From Variovorax sp. PBS-H4 (lineage in GTDB: Bacteria; Pseudomonadota; Gammaproteobacteria; Burkholderiales; Burkholderiaceae_C), in contig NZ_LR594675.1 of NCBI RefSeq assembly GCF_901827205.1, positions 5,140,001 to 5,204,000 of the forward strand: a stretch of DNA of 64,000 nucleotides, read 5' to 3'. A program made the position numbers and the translations under genes. Shown here piece by piece: positions 51,141-59,886 of this stretch (positions are counted from its first letter, which is position 1; every line of letters starts with the position of its first letter). Under the pieces are notes generated by a model. The model had not been told where the DNA came from, made no database searches, and saw nothing but the letters and a program-made list of their open reading frames with translations.

Positions 51141-52156
51141 GCGGCGATTGCCTCCTCTTCGATCTCGTGCAGCCGGATACAGGCCGCGCGGCCGTCCGCG
51201 CCGCTCGCCTCGAGCTCGGGCATGCGCTGCCGGCACGCCTCCACGGCCCAGCGGCAGCGCGTGTGAAAGGCACAGCCCGGAGGCGGCGACAGCGGGCTCG
51301 GCAACTCGCCGCGCAGCTGCAGCCGCCGTGCGCGCGAGCGCTGCTCCTGCAGTTGCGGATCGGCCACCAGCGTGGAAGCCACCAGCATGCGCGTATAGGG
51401 ATGGCGCGGCGCGTCGTGCACCTGCGCCGCCGGTCCGGTCTCCACCAGACGGCCCAGGTACAGCACGCCGACGCGGTGGCTCACGTGCCGCACCACGTCG
51501 AGGTTGTGCGCGATGAACAGGTAGCTGAGTCCGAACTCGCGCTGCAGCTCGACCAGCAGGTTGATCACCTGGGCCTGCGTGCTGAGGTCCAGCGCGCTCA
51601 CCGGCTCGTCGCAGATGATGAGCCGTGGCCGCACCGCCAGCGCCCGCGCGATGGCCACGCGCTGGCGCTGTCCGCCCGACAGCTCGTGCGGATGGCGCTG
51701 CGCGTGGTAGGCGGCCAGCCCGACGCTGTCGACGATGCGCGCCACCTCGCGGCCGCGCGCAGACGCGTCCATCGGGCGATGGCGCTGAATGGCCTGCTCG
51801 AGGGTCGCGCCCACCGTCTGCCGCGGATTGAGCGAAGACATCGGGTCCTGGAACACGACCTGCACGTCGCGCCGGTAGTGCAGCGGCGTGCGCGGTCCGA
51901 AGGCGGTGATGTCTTCCCCGCCGAAGCGGACATGCCCGGCGGTGGCCGGCACCAGCCGCAGGATCGCCCGCCCGATCGTGCTCTTGCCCGAGCCGGATTC
52001 GCCGACCAGGCCGAAGGTCTGGCCGGGCTCGATGGTGAAGCTCACGTCGCGCACCGCCGACAGCGTTCGGGCGCGGCCGAACATGCCGTGGCGCAGGCGG
52101 AAGTCCACCGACAGGTTCTCGACGCTCAGCAGGGGTGCCGTCGTGACCGGGTTCAT
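51137..52156 (-). CDS. Oligopeptide/dipeptide ABC ATPase, DppF/OppF-like
   Basis: The 339-aa ATPase has Walker A GESGSGKS (52-59), Q-loop VVFQDPMSSLNPRQTVG, signature LSGGQRQRVAIARAL, Walker B LIICDEPVSALDLS and the oligopeptide-type C-terminal Cys region GCAFHTRCRWAVEACRQRMP. It should pair with the ATPase half of the permease fusion. GAAGGTG 5 nt before the ATG at 52156 fixes the start, and the ATGA overlap with the fusion gene shows coupling. Confidence 0.94.
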   Translation of the reverse strand: MNPVTTAPLLSVENLSVDFRLRHGMFGRARTLSAVRDVSFTIEPGQTFGLVGESGSGKSTIGRAILRLVPATAGHVRFGGEDITAFGPRTPLHYRRDVQVVFQDPMSSLNPRQTVGATLEQAIQRHRPMDASARGREVARIVDSVGLAAYHAQRHPHELSGGQRQRVAIARALAVRPRLIICDEPVSALDLSTQAQVINLLVELQREFGLSYLFIAHNLDVVRHVSHRVGVLYLGRLVETGPAAQVHDAPRHPYTRMLVASTLVADPQLQEQRSRARRLQLRGELPSPLSPPPGCAFHTRCRWAVEACRQRMPELEASGADGRAACIRLHEIEEEAIAA

Positions 52157-54129
52157 GGCAGCACCTTCTCTTCTTTCCGCTGCGGCGCGGACGCCTCGAT
52201 GCGCAGGCATCGCACCCCATGGTCCAGCGCCACCGGCGCGGCGGTGCAAGCGTCGATGGCGCGGGGGCAGCGCGGATGGAAGCGGCAGCCCTGCGGCCAG
52301 GCCCAAGCCGGCGGTACGCGCCCGGGAATGGTGGCCAGCGTGGCGCCGCCGGCGCCGCCCTTGGGCATTGCCGCGAGCAGCGCGGCCGTGTAGGGATGGC
52401 GAGGGCGCGCGAGCACGTCCCGCACCGGGCCGGTCTCGACCATCTGGCCCGCGTACATCACTGCCACGCGGTCGCAGGCATCGGCGACCACCCCGAGGTC
52501 GTGGGTGATCAGCAAGATCGACATGCCCAGGCGCTTTCGCAAGTCCATCAGCAGGTCCAGCACCTGCGCCTGGATGGTCACGTCGAGCGCGGTGGTCGGC
52601 TCGTCGGCGATCAGGAGCTCCGGCTCGCAGGCCAGTGCCCCGGCGATCACCACGCGCTGCGCCATGCCGCCGGAGAACTGGTGCGGATAGTCGTCCAGCC
52701 GCCGGTGTGCGTCCGGCACGCCTACCATCTCCAGCAATTCGATGGCACGTGCGCGCGCCTGCCGTGCATCGAGCCGTCTGTGGGCCCGCACGGCATCGGC
52801 GAGTTGCCGCCCGATGGTGTGGACCGGCGACAGCGCCGCTCCCGCGTCCTGGAACACCATGCCGATGCGGCGCCCGCGGATCTCGCGTGCCAGTGCCTCG
52901 TCCATGCCGACCAGTTCGGTGTCGCCCAGGCGAACCGACCCCGCCGCCACGCGAGCGGCCGGTGGCAGCAGGCCGATGATCGCGGCGGCGGTGATCGACT
53001 TGCCGCAGCCCGACTCGCCCACCAGCCCCAGCACCTCGCCGCGGCGCAGGTGCAGCGACACGTCGCTGAGCAGTTCGGCGTCGCCCTGCGGGCCCTGGAG
53101 GCGCACGCTCAGGTGGCTCAGGCGCAGCAGGGTATCGGGCGGCAGCGGCTCGGCAGCAGCGGGCACGGGGCCGGGCTGCGCCGCCATCGGTGCTGCCGCG
53201 GCACGCCGCGCCACGCGCGCCCCGCCTGGCAGCAGGCCATCGCGAAGGGCATCGCCGAGCAGGTTGAAGGACAGCACCGTCAGCGTGATCGCCACGCCTG
53301 GCAGCACCGGCAGGAAGGGCTGCTCGCTCTGGAATTGGCGCGCGGTCTCCAGCATCGCGCCCCAGCTCACCTGGGCGCTGTCGGCCCCCACGCCGAGGAA
53401 GCTCAGCATGGCTTCGATCAGCAGCGCCGTGCCGAGCGAGATGGAGGCCTGCACCACCAGCGGCCCCGCCACGTTCGGCAGGATCTGCCGCAGCATGATC
53501 GAGACCGGCCCGAGCCCCAGCACGCGCGCCGCATCCACGTACAGCCGCTCACGCTCGGCCAGCACCACCGCGCGCGTGATGCGCATGAAGCTGACCGAGA
53601 AGATCAGCCCCACCGCGAGCATCGCGTTGGCCAGGCCCTTTCCGAATACGCCGATCAGCGCCAGCGCCAGCAGCACCGCCGGGATGGACTGCATCACGTC
53701 TGCGAACCGCATCGCGATACGGTCCAGCCAGCCGCCGAGATAGCCGGCGGCGAGGCCGATGCCGATGCCCAGCACCGCACCGATCGCCACGCTCTCGAAG
53801 GAGGCCAGCAGCGCCGTGCGGGCGCCGAAGACCAGGCGCGAGAGCGTGTCGCGGCCGAGGTCGTCGGTGCCCAACCAGTAGATCGGATTGGGTGCTTCCA
53901 GCCGGTGCTTGAGGTCGGGATGGAACGGGTCGTGCGGCGCCACGAGCGGCGCTGCCACCGCGCACACCAGCAGCAACAGCAGCCAGGCGGCGGGCAGCAG
54001 CACGAAGGGTCGTGCCAAGACCTTCAGCCGCGGTGCGAGGCGCGCGCGGCCGGAGGATTCATCATTGGCGGCGGCAGCGGGCGTGGCCATGGCGGACAGC
54101 GTCTGGGCGGGTACGGCGGTGGTGTTCAA
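52153..54129 (-). CDS. DppC-DppD fusion: ABC permease plus ATPase in one chain
   Basis: One frame encodes a DppC-like permease (about residues 30-290 counting from the ATG at 54090) and a DppD-like ATPase (about 322-640). The permease half has WLGTDDLGRDTLSRLVFGAR and the coupling loop RLYVDAARVLGLGP. The ATPase half has Walker A GESGCGKS (358-365), signature FSGGMAQRVVIAGAL, Walker B LLIADEPTTALDV and the Cys-rich end GCRFHPRCPRAIDACT. An Ala/Pro linker (about 295-320) joins them. The TTG at 54129 has AAGGTG upstream and a TTGA overlap with the dppB stop, so I prefer it (658 aa); ATG 54090 (645 aa) has no ribosome site. Confidence 0.92.
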   Translation of the reverse strand: MNTTAVPAQTLSAMATPAAAANDESSGRARLAPRLKVLARPFVLLPAAWLLLLLVCAVAAPLVAPHDPFHPDLKHRLEAPNPIYWLGTDDLGRDTLSRLVFGARTALLASFESVAIGAVLGIGIGLAAGYLGGWLDRIAMRFADVMQSIPAVLLALALIGVFGKGLANAMLAVGLIFSVSFMRITRAVVLAERERLYVDAARVLGLGPVSIMLRQILPNVAGPLVVQASISLGTALLIEAMLSFLGVGADSAQVSWGAMLETARQFQSEQPFLPVLPGVAITLTVLSFNLLGDALRDGLLPGGARVARRAAAAPMAAQPGPVPAAAEPLPPDTLLRLSHLSVRLQGPQGDAELLSDVSLHLRRGEVLGLVGESGCGKSITAAAIIGLLPPAARVAAGSVRLGDTELVGMDEALAREIRGRRIGMVFQDAGAALSPVHTIGRQLADAVRAHRRLDARQARARAIELLEMVGVPDAHRRLDDYPHQFSGGMAQRVVIAGALACEPELLIADEPTTALDVTIQAQVLDLLMDLRKRLGMSILLITHDLGVVADACDRVAVMYAGQMVETGPVRDVLARPRHPYTAALLAAMPKGGAGGATLATIPGRVPPAWAWPQGCRFHPRCPRAIDACTAAPVALDHGVRCLRIEASAPQRKEEKVLP

Positions 54130-55070
54130 TGGACGCGCACCTTCGGGTTGATCAGCCCGTAGCCGATGTCTGCCACGAGGTTGACGGCGAGCACGATGAG
54201 CGCAATGACGACGACCACGCCTTGCAGCACCGGGAAGTCCGCCCGCACCACGCTGTCGATCAGCAGCGTGCCCAGCGCGGGCACCGCGAAGATGCGCTCG
54301 ATGGCGATGCTGGCGCCGACCAGCACCGACATCTGGATCGCGATCACGCTGAGCACCGGCACCATCGCGTTGCGAATGGCGTAGCGCCAGACGATGGTGC
54401 GCGGCGGCAGCCCGCGCGCGCGCAGGGCATGTACGCAGGGCGACTGCAGGACCTCGATCATCGCGCTGCGCATCTGGCGCGCGATCACCGCTGCCGTGTG
54501 CACGCTCAGCGCCACCGCCGGCAGCACCAGGCCGCGTGCCCACTCCAACGGGTCCTCGGCGAAGGGCGTGTACCCCACCACCTGGAACCACTGCAGGTTG
54601 ACCGCGAAAGCGAGCGAGAGCAGCAGCGCCAGCCAGATGCTGGGCACCGCCAGGCCCAGCGAGACCAGCAGGGTCAGCGCCCGGTCGGCCCAGGAACCGT
54701 GGCGCACCGCTGCCGCGATGCCCAGCGGCAGGCCGAGCAGCAGCGCCAGCAGCATGCCGGCCAGCGCCAGCGAGAGCGTGACGCCGATGCCGTCGGCGAT
54801 GGCGGCGCTCACCGGGAGGCTGGTGTACAGCGACTGGCCCAGGTCGCCCCGCAGTGCGCCGCCGATCCAGCCAAGGAACTGCTCGGGCAGCGGACGGTCC
54901 AGCCCCAGGCCGCGTGCGTATTCGGCGCGATCGGCCGCGGAGGCGCCAGGGCCCAGGATCTGGCTGACCGGATCGGTCGAGGTCATCCGCGTCAGCACGA
55001 AGGTGAAGAGCGAGACCGCGAACAGGATCGGCAGCACCGCGCCGAGCCGCGCAAGCAGCAGGCGCCTCAT
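54126..55070 (-). CDS. Dipeptide/oligopeptide ABC permease, DppB-like
   Basis: The 314-aa inner-membrane permease has the family start MRRLLLARLGAVLPILFAVS, a TSTDP-containing periplasmic segment (TRMTSTDPVSQILGPGAS), GDLGQSLYTSLPV, and the coupling loop CVHALRARGLPPRTIVW. Six membrane segments are expected. It overlaps its upstream amidohydrolase stop by 4 nt (ATGA) and its downstream partner by 4 nt. Confidence 0.94.
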   Translation of the reverse strand: MRRLLLARLGAVLPILFAVSLFTFVLTRMTSTDPVSQILGPGASAADRAEYARGLGLDRPLPEQFLGWIGGALRGDLGQSLYTSLPVSAAIADGIGVTLSLALAGMLLALLLGLPLGIAAAVRHGSWADRALTLLVSLGLAVPSIWLALLLSLAFAVNLQWFQVVGYTPFAEDPLEWARGLVLPAVALSVHTAAVIARQMRSAMIEVLQSPCVHALRARGLPPRTIVWRYAIRNAMVPVLSVIAIQMSVLVGASIAIERIFAVPALGTLLIDSVVRADFPVLQGVVVVIALIVLAVNLVADIGYGLINPKVRVH

Positions 55071-56428
55071 GCGCGCACCCCCTGCCCGGCGGCCGGGCCG
55101 AGCACGCGTTCGCGCACGCGCCGGGTCGCGGCCGCGGCCTCGGCCGGATCGAGGTCGAGCAGGCGCCCGCCGCGCTTTCGCACGCGACCGTCGACCAGCA
55201 CCGTGTCCACGTCCGCGGCGCAGCTCTGCAGCGCAACGTGGGCCGCCGCATCGCCGAGCGACATGCCGTAGGGCCCGGTGCGCAGCAGCACCAGGTCGGC
55301 ACGCAGGCCCGGCGCGATGCGGCCGATCTCGTCGCCCAGGCCGAGCGCGCGGGCTGCGTTGACGGTCGTGTACTCGAGCATGTGGCGCGGCTGGGCATGC
55401 GGCGTGCCGGGATGGCGCGCAAGCGGCCAGCGGCCGGCGATGCGCTCGACCGTGGCCTCCTCGTTGCGCAGCACCTGGAAGGTCAGGCGCATCTGCGCGA
55501 ACAGGTCCAGCGCAACGCGCGAGGGGATGTCGACGCCGAGGCTGGGCGTCACGCCGGCCCGGTGCGCGCGGCCGATGATGCTCATCGGCCGGCCGCCGCC
55601 GAACTCGCCCTCGACGGTGAAGGAGATGCCGCAGCCGTGCTGCGCCAGCAGCGCCAGCTCGTGGTCGGTCGCCACGTTCGCATGCACGGGGAGCAGGTCG
55701 CCGCCCAGCAGGCCGGCCTGGTGCAGCGCCTGGATCTGGCCGGGCGGGTTCTGGTGAAAGCTCATCTGCAGGCCGAGCTCGCGTCCGAGCGCGATCTCGG
55801 TGGCGACCAGCTCCAGGCCCGCGTACTCCAGCGAGCCGAGCGCAATGCCCAGGTGCAGCAAGCCCCCGGCCTCGCCGAGCTCGCGCGACAGGCTGCGGAT
55901 CTGCTCCAGCCGCCAGCCGTGCTCGGCCGCCAGCGTCTTGAAGGCGCCGAGCATGCCGTACGCGAACAGGATGCGCTGCCCGGTGCGCCGGTGCGCCGCG
56001 ATCGACTGCTCGGCGTGGGCCGGCGTCATCACGTTGTGGCAGAAGTCCAGAACGGTGGTGATGCCGTGGTCCAGCATCTCGACCCCGCAGGCGAAAGTGG
56101 CGTCGTGCATGTCGTCGGCCGAGAACTTCTCGCGCAGCGGGAACACGTGCCGGCTGTAGTCGGCGGCGCCCCACAGGCCGGCGCCGAGGCCCTTGAGCGG
56201 CGCCTGCCACATGTGGGTGTGCGAATCGATCAGGCCCGGGATCAGGACCATGCCCTCGGCCTCGATGCACTCGGCGCCTTCCGGCATGTCGAGCGAAGGG
56301 CCGACGGCGGCGATGCGCTCGCCATGCACCAGCACGTCGCCGCGGGCGAGCTCGCCCACCTGCGGGTCCATGCTGAGCACGGTGGCGCCCCGGATCAGGA
56401 GGAGGCGCTCGGGATTGCTGGCGGTCAT
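55067..56428 (-). CDS. ATZ/TRZ-type amidohydrolase (paralog B)
   Basis: The 453-aa amidohydrolase has metal ligands His70 and His72 (IDSHTHMWQ), His225 (MSFHQNPPGQ), His249 (LPVHANV) and Asp300 (SLGVDIPSR). It is the near twin of the gene at 49794-51140, but the loops after strands 5 and 6 differ, so substrate preference may have diverged. It sits between the binding-protein gene (13 nt) and dppB (4-nt overlap). AAGGG 4-6 nt before the ATG at 56428 supports the start. Confidence 0.93.
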   Translation of the reverse strand: MTASNPERLLLIRGATVLSMDPQVGELARGDVLVHGERIAAVGPSLDMPEGAECIEAEGMVLIPGLIDSHTHMWQAPLKGLGAGLWGAADYSRHVFPLREKFSADDMHDATFACGVEMLDHGITTVLDFCHNVMTPAHAEQSIAAHRRTGQRILFAYGMLGAFKTLAAEHGWRLEQIRSLSRELGEAGGLLHLGIALGSLEYAGLELVATEIALGRELGLQMSFHQNPPGQIQALHQAGLLGGDLLPVHANVATDHELALLAQHGCGISFTVEGEFGGGRPMSIIGRAHRAGVTPSLGVDIPSRVALDLFAQMRLTFQVLRNEEATVERIAGRWPLARHPGTPHAQPRHMLEYTTVNAARALGLGDEIGRIAPGLRADLVLLRTGPYGMSLGDAAAHVALQSCAADVDTVLVDGRVRKRGGRLLDLDPAEAAAATRRVRERVLGPAAGQGVRA

Positions 56429-56441
56429 GGTGCCCTTCCCT

Positions 56442-57932
56442 TCAGCGCGCCAGCCGCACATCGGCGTAGCGGAACACCGCCACGTCCCCGACGGTGGAGA
56501 CCACCTTCGCGATCTTCTTCGGGTTGTAGGCCCAGTAGGCGGCGTAGTCGAAGAAGCCGCAGTCCAGCGCCTCGTCGTTGACCACCTTGATCATCTTCTG
56601 CCAGCTCGCGTTCTGGGCCTTCGGGTCCTCGGCGGCAAGCGCCTCCTTGACCGCCGCGTCGACCGCCGGGAAGGTGGTGCCCAGCGGGTTGCCGGCGCCG
56701 GTGGGAGCGAAGTGGTAGAGGTAGTAGTCGTAGGGCCCGGTGTCCTGCGAGTCGGTCAGGATGGCGGCCGCGTACTTGCCGCTGCGGAAGGTGCTGAAGA
56801 ACTGGCCGAAGGTCATCAGGTCCAGCTTCACCTCGATGCCGATCTGCGCCATCTGGCTCTTGAACAGCTCGGCGATGGTGCGCTGGTTGTCGAAGCTCGC
56901 CAGCGTGACCTGCGGCTTGGGGTTGCCCAGTTCGGCCATCAGCTGCTTCGCCTTCGGGAGGTCGTGGGGGTAGCCCTTCACCTCCGGGTTGTAGCCGGGG
57001 ACGCCCTCGCGCACCCGCTGGGTGTGGACCTTGCCGCGGCCGCCCAACTGGGCATCGATGTAGTCCTGCGGGTTCATCGCATGGCAGACGGCCTGGCGCA
57101 GCTTGGTGCTGTTGAAGATCTTGACCGTGTCCATCATCTGCAGGTGCCACAGCACCGAAGGGAACCAGCTCACCTTCATGCCCTCGCGCTCGGCACGCGT
57201 GGCGATCGACGCGTTGGTCCAGACGATATCGACCTGGCCTGTGCGCAGCGCGTTGTAGAGGCTGTCGGCGTCGTTGATGTAGGTCACTTCGATGCGGCGC
57301 ACGCCCACTGCTTCCGGCGCGTAGTAGCCGTCGTAGTAGCTGACCACCTGGCGCAGGCCTTTGACCACATCCTTGGCCTCGTGCTTCCAGGGGCCGGTGC
57401 CGACCGGCGCGGTTTTCCAGCTGCCGCTGTCGAGCGCCTTCGGCGACACCATGTACGCGCCACGGCGTGCCAGGTTGGGCATCAGGTTGGGCGAGGGCCG
57501 CTTGAGCAGCACGTCCACCTGCGTCGGCGAGACAGCGACGAACTTGTCCACGCCGTCCATCACGCCGCGCCACTGGCCGGGCGTGTCGCGCACGCGCTCG
57601 AGGTTCTTCACCACGGCGGCGGCATCGAAGGGTGTGCCGTCATGGAAGGTGACCCCCTGGCGCAGCGTCAATTCGACCTTGGTCGGGCTTTCCTTCCAGG
57701 CGGTGGCCAGGCGCGGCACGATCGCAACCCCGTCGGGCGCCATCTCGGCCAGGCCTTCGTAGACCAGCGAGGTGTAGGTGCTGTTGGCCTTGGTCAGCGT
57801 CTCCCAGTCGTCCAGCTGCTGGTTGGTGCCGAAGCGCAGGGTGCCTGCCGGCTCGGCGGCTGCGAGCCCGAGGCAGCAGGCCAGGCCTGCCGCGAAGGTG
57901 AGGCGCCGGATGCGCGCACGCATGGTCATCAT
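56442..57932 (-). CDS. Family-5 extracellular solute-binding protein (DppA/OppA-like)
   Basis: The 496-aa periplasmic protein has a signal peptide (about 1-26, RRLTFAAGLACCLGLAAA). Family blocks are LTLRQGVTFHDGTPFDAAAV, VGTGPWKHEA and LRTGQVDIVWTN, with a C-terminal YAAYWAYNPKKI. It binds the transported compound for the Dpp-type transporter encoded downstream. GGAGG precedes overlapping ATGs at 57932 and 57929; either could be used. First gene of the operon, divergent from the LysR gene. Confidence 0.94.
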   Translation of the reverse strand: MMTMRARIRRLTFAAGLACCLGLAAAEPAGTLRFGTNQQLDDWETLTKANSTYTSLVYEGLAEMAPDGVAIVPRLATAWKESPTKVELTLRQGVTFHDGTPFDAAAVVKNLERVRDTPGQWRGVMDGVDKFVAVSPTQVDVLLKRPSPNLMPNLARRGAYMVSPKALDSGSWKTAPVGTGPWKHEAKDVVKGLRQVVSYYDGYYAPEAVGVRRIEVTYINDADSLYNALRTGQVDIVWTNASIATRAEREGMKVSWFPSVLWHLQMMDTVKIFNSTKLRQAVCHAMNPQDYIDAQLGGRGKVHTQRVREGVPGYNPEVKGYPHDLPKAKQLMAELGNPKPQVTLASFDNQRTIAELFKSQMAQIGIEVKLDLMTFGQFFSTFRSGKYAAAILTDSQDTGPYDYYLYHFAPTGAGNPLGTTFPAVDAAVKEALAAEDPKAQNASWQKMIKVVNDEALDCGFFDYAAYWAYNPKKIAKVVSTVGDVAVFRYADVRLAR

Positions 57933-58012
57933 TTCTCCTCCAGGTCGTGGGTGGTGGTGGCGGCGGGCTGGTGCCGCTGTGCCAAGGCCCCGTCGTCACT
58001 CCTGAAGGAATG

Positions 58013-58069
58013 TTGACAGTTTCCTTATCACGCATAAACATCTCGAACGAGAAGAATCGCTTTCGAGAT
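58013..58069. promoter_or_regulatory. Divergent control region with LysR-type inverted repeats
   Basis: A TTGACA lies at 58013-58018. Downstream is a perfect 8-bp inverted repeat ATCTCGAA (58040-58047) and TTCGAGAT (58062-58069) with 14 nt between. The left arm is also part of a compact palindrome TCTCG-AA-CGAGA (58041-58052), so three TCTCG/CGAGA half-sites are present. This fits binding by the adjacent LysR protein, which could control both itself and the amidohydrolase/ABC operon. Confidence 0.5.
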
Positions 58070-58079
58070 TGGAAAGAAT

Positions 58080-58994
58080 TTGGACCGACTGACCTGCATG
58101 GCCGTGTTCCGCAAGGTCGTGGAGCGCCACAGCTTCAGCGACGCCGCGGAAGAGCTCGCGATGTCCGCGGGCTCGGTGAGCAAGTACGTCGCCGCGCTGG
58201 AGACTCACGTGGGCACGCCCTTGCTGGCGCGCACCACGCGGCGCATCAGCCTCACCGAGGCGGGCCGCACCTACTACGCGAGTTGCATCCGCATCCTCGA
58301 CGACATCGAGGAGGCCGAGAAGACCGCCGGCCGCCTGCACCCCACGCCGCGCGGCCTGCTCAAGGTGCGCGCCCCGGTGTCGTTGGGGTCGGCGCACCTG
58401 GGCCGCAGCATCGCGGACTTTCTTGCGAGCTTCCCCGAGGTCAAGCTCGAGCTGACGCTGAACGACTACTTCGTCGACCCGGCCGAGGCCGGCTTCGATG
58501 TTTCCATCCTGATCGCCGGCAAGGACCGCGAACCCATGCGTGGCGCGCGGCCCATCGGCCGCATGGCGCGGGCGATGGTGGCCTCACCGGCCTACCTCGC
58601 GCGCCATGGCGAGCCGGCGACCCCGCAGGAGCTCAAGCGCCACAACTGCATGGTCTACAACCGCGGGCAGCTGCCTGACGAATGGCACGTGACCGCGCCC
58701 GGCGGGGATCGCACCGTGCGCGTGACCGGAAACTGCCGTTGCAACAACAGCCTGGTGCTGCGCGAGTCCCTGCTGGAAGGCGCAGGCATCGGCCTGCTGC
58801 CGACCTTCCTGGTCGCCGACGACATCGCCGCCGGCAGCTTGCGCGCGGTGCTGCCCGAGTGGGCGCCCGAATCACGCACGCTCTATGCGGTGTTCCCGCA
58901 GCCGCGCCAGCCATCGGCCAAGGTGCGGGAATTCGTGGACTTTCTTGCGCACAGCTTCGCGGTGGACAGCCAGTGGAGGCTGGCGTTCGAGTGA
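58080..58994 (+). CDS. LysR-family transcriptional regulator
   Basis: The 304-aa regulator has an N-terminal winged HTH (about 1-60, FSDAAEELAMSAGSVSKYVAALE) and a type-2 periplasmic-binding-like effector domain (about 90-300, of the CrgA-like group: VSLGSAHLGRSIADFLASFP). The TTG start gives the canonical MDRLTCMAVF; the first ATG is six codons later. It is divergent from the amidohydrolase/ABC operon and most likely controls it in response to a pathway compound. Confidence 0.94.
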   Translation: MDRLTCMAVFRKVVERHSFSDAAEELAMSAGSVSKYVAALETHVGTPLLARTTRRISLTEAGRTYYASCIRILDDIEEAEKTAGRLHPTPRGLLKVRAPVSLGSAHLGRSIADFLASFPEVKLELTLNDYFVDPAEAGFDVSILIAGKDREPMRGARPIGRMARAMVASPAYLARHGEPATPQELKRHNCMVYNRGQLPDEWHVTAPGGDRTVRVTGNCRCNNSLVLRESLLEGAGIGLLPTFLVADDIAAGSLRAVLPEWAPESRTLYAVFPQPRQPSAKVREFVDFLAHSFAVDSQWRLAFE

Positions 58995-59077
58995 CCTGTT
59001 CTGCGTGCCTCTGGCTTGCCGTGGCTGTTGTGGGCAGCGTGAACGAAGTGAACGCGACAGAGTGCGCGGACGAGGTC

Positions 59078-59869
59078 TCAATAGGTCCCCGGGTACGCCC
59101 CACCATCGGCCAGGATGTTCTGCCCGTTCAAATACCCCGCCTGCACGCTGCACAGAAAGGCGCAGATCGCGCCGAATTCCTCGGGCGTGCCGAAGCGCTT
59201 TGCCGGGATGGTCTTCTTGCGGCTCTCCCATACCGTATCGAAGTCCTGCCCCGACTTCTTGGCGGCGCCGGCCATCGTGCCCTTGAGGCGGTCGGTCTCG
59301 AACGCCCCCGGCAGCAGGTTGTTGAGCGTCACGCCCCGCGCCGCGACCGGGCTGCGCGCCACGCCGGCCACGAAGCCGGTGAGCCCGCTGCGTGCGCCGT
59401 TGGACAGGCCGAGAATGTCGATCGGCGCCTTCACCGAGCTGGAAGTGATGTTGACGATGCGTCCGAAACCGCGCGCCGCCATGCCGTCGATCGTGGCCTT
59501 GATCAGCTCGATCGGCGTCAGCATGTTGGCCTCGACCGCCTTGATCCAGGCCTCACGGTCCCAGTCGCGAAAGTCGCCCGGCGGCGGGCCCCCGGCATTG
59601 GTGACGACGATGTCGAAGTCCTGGTGCGCGGCAAAGGCTGCCGCGCGGCCCTCGGGCGTGGTGATGTCGGCGGCCACCGGCCGGACCCACGGCCCACCCG
59701 CACGCGCGGCCGCCTCGAGCTTCTTCGCAGCGTCGTCGAGCGCCTCGGCACCGCGCGCCACGACCACCACGTTCACGCCCTCGCGCACCAGCGCCTCGGC
59801 GCAGCCATAGCCCAGCCCCTTGCTGGCACCGCACACCAGGGCCGTGCGGCCCGTGATTCCAAGATCCAT
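59078..59869 (-). CDS. SDR-family protein lacking the YxxxK motif
   Basis: The 263-aa Rossmann protein has the cofactor motif TALVCGASKGLGYG and VTNAGGPPPGDF. The Ser region ITSSSVKAP (142-147) is present, but the expected YxxxK is replaced by LSNGARSGL (Asn157 to Ser161), so the usual Tyr-Lys pair is missing. The C-terminus is standard (YLNGQNILADGG). It may bind NAD(P)H with another mechanism. It is 17 nt after the EamA gene and is the last of the second minus-strand group. Confidence 0.9.
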   Translation of the reverse strand: MDLGITGRTALVCGASKGLGYGCAEALVREGVNVVVVARGAEALDDAAKKLEAAARAGGPWVRPVAADITTPEGRAAAFAAHQDFDIVVTNAGGPPPGDFRDWDREAWIKAVEANMLTPIELIKATIDGMAARGFGRIVNITSSSVKAPIDILGLSNGARSGLTGFVAGVARSPVAARGVTLNNLLPGAFETDRLKGTMAGAAKKSGQDFDTVWESRKKTIPAKRFGTPEEFGAICAFLCSVQAGYLNGQNILADGGAYPGTY

Positions 59870-59886
59870 GATCGATTCCCCGGGGC

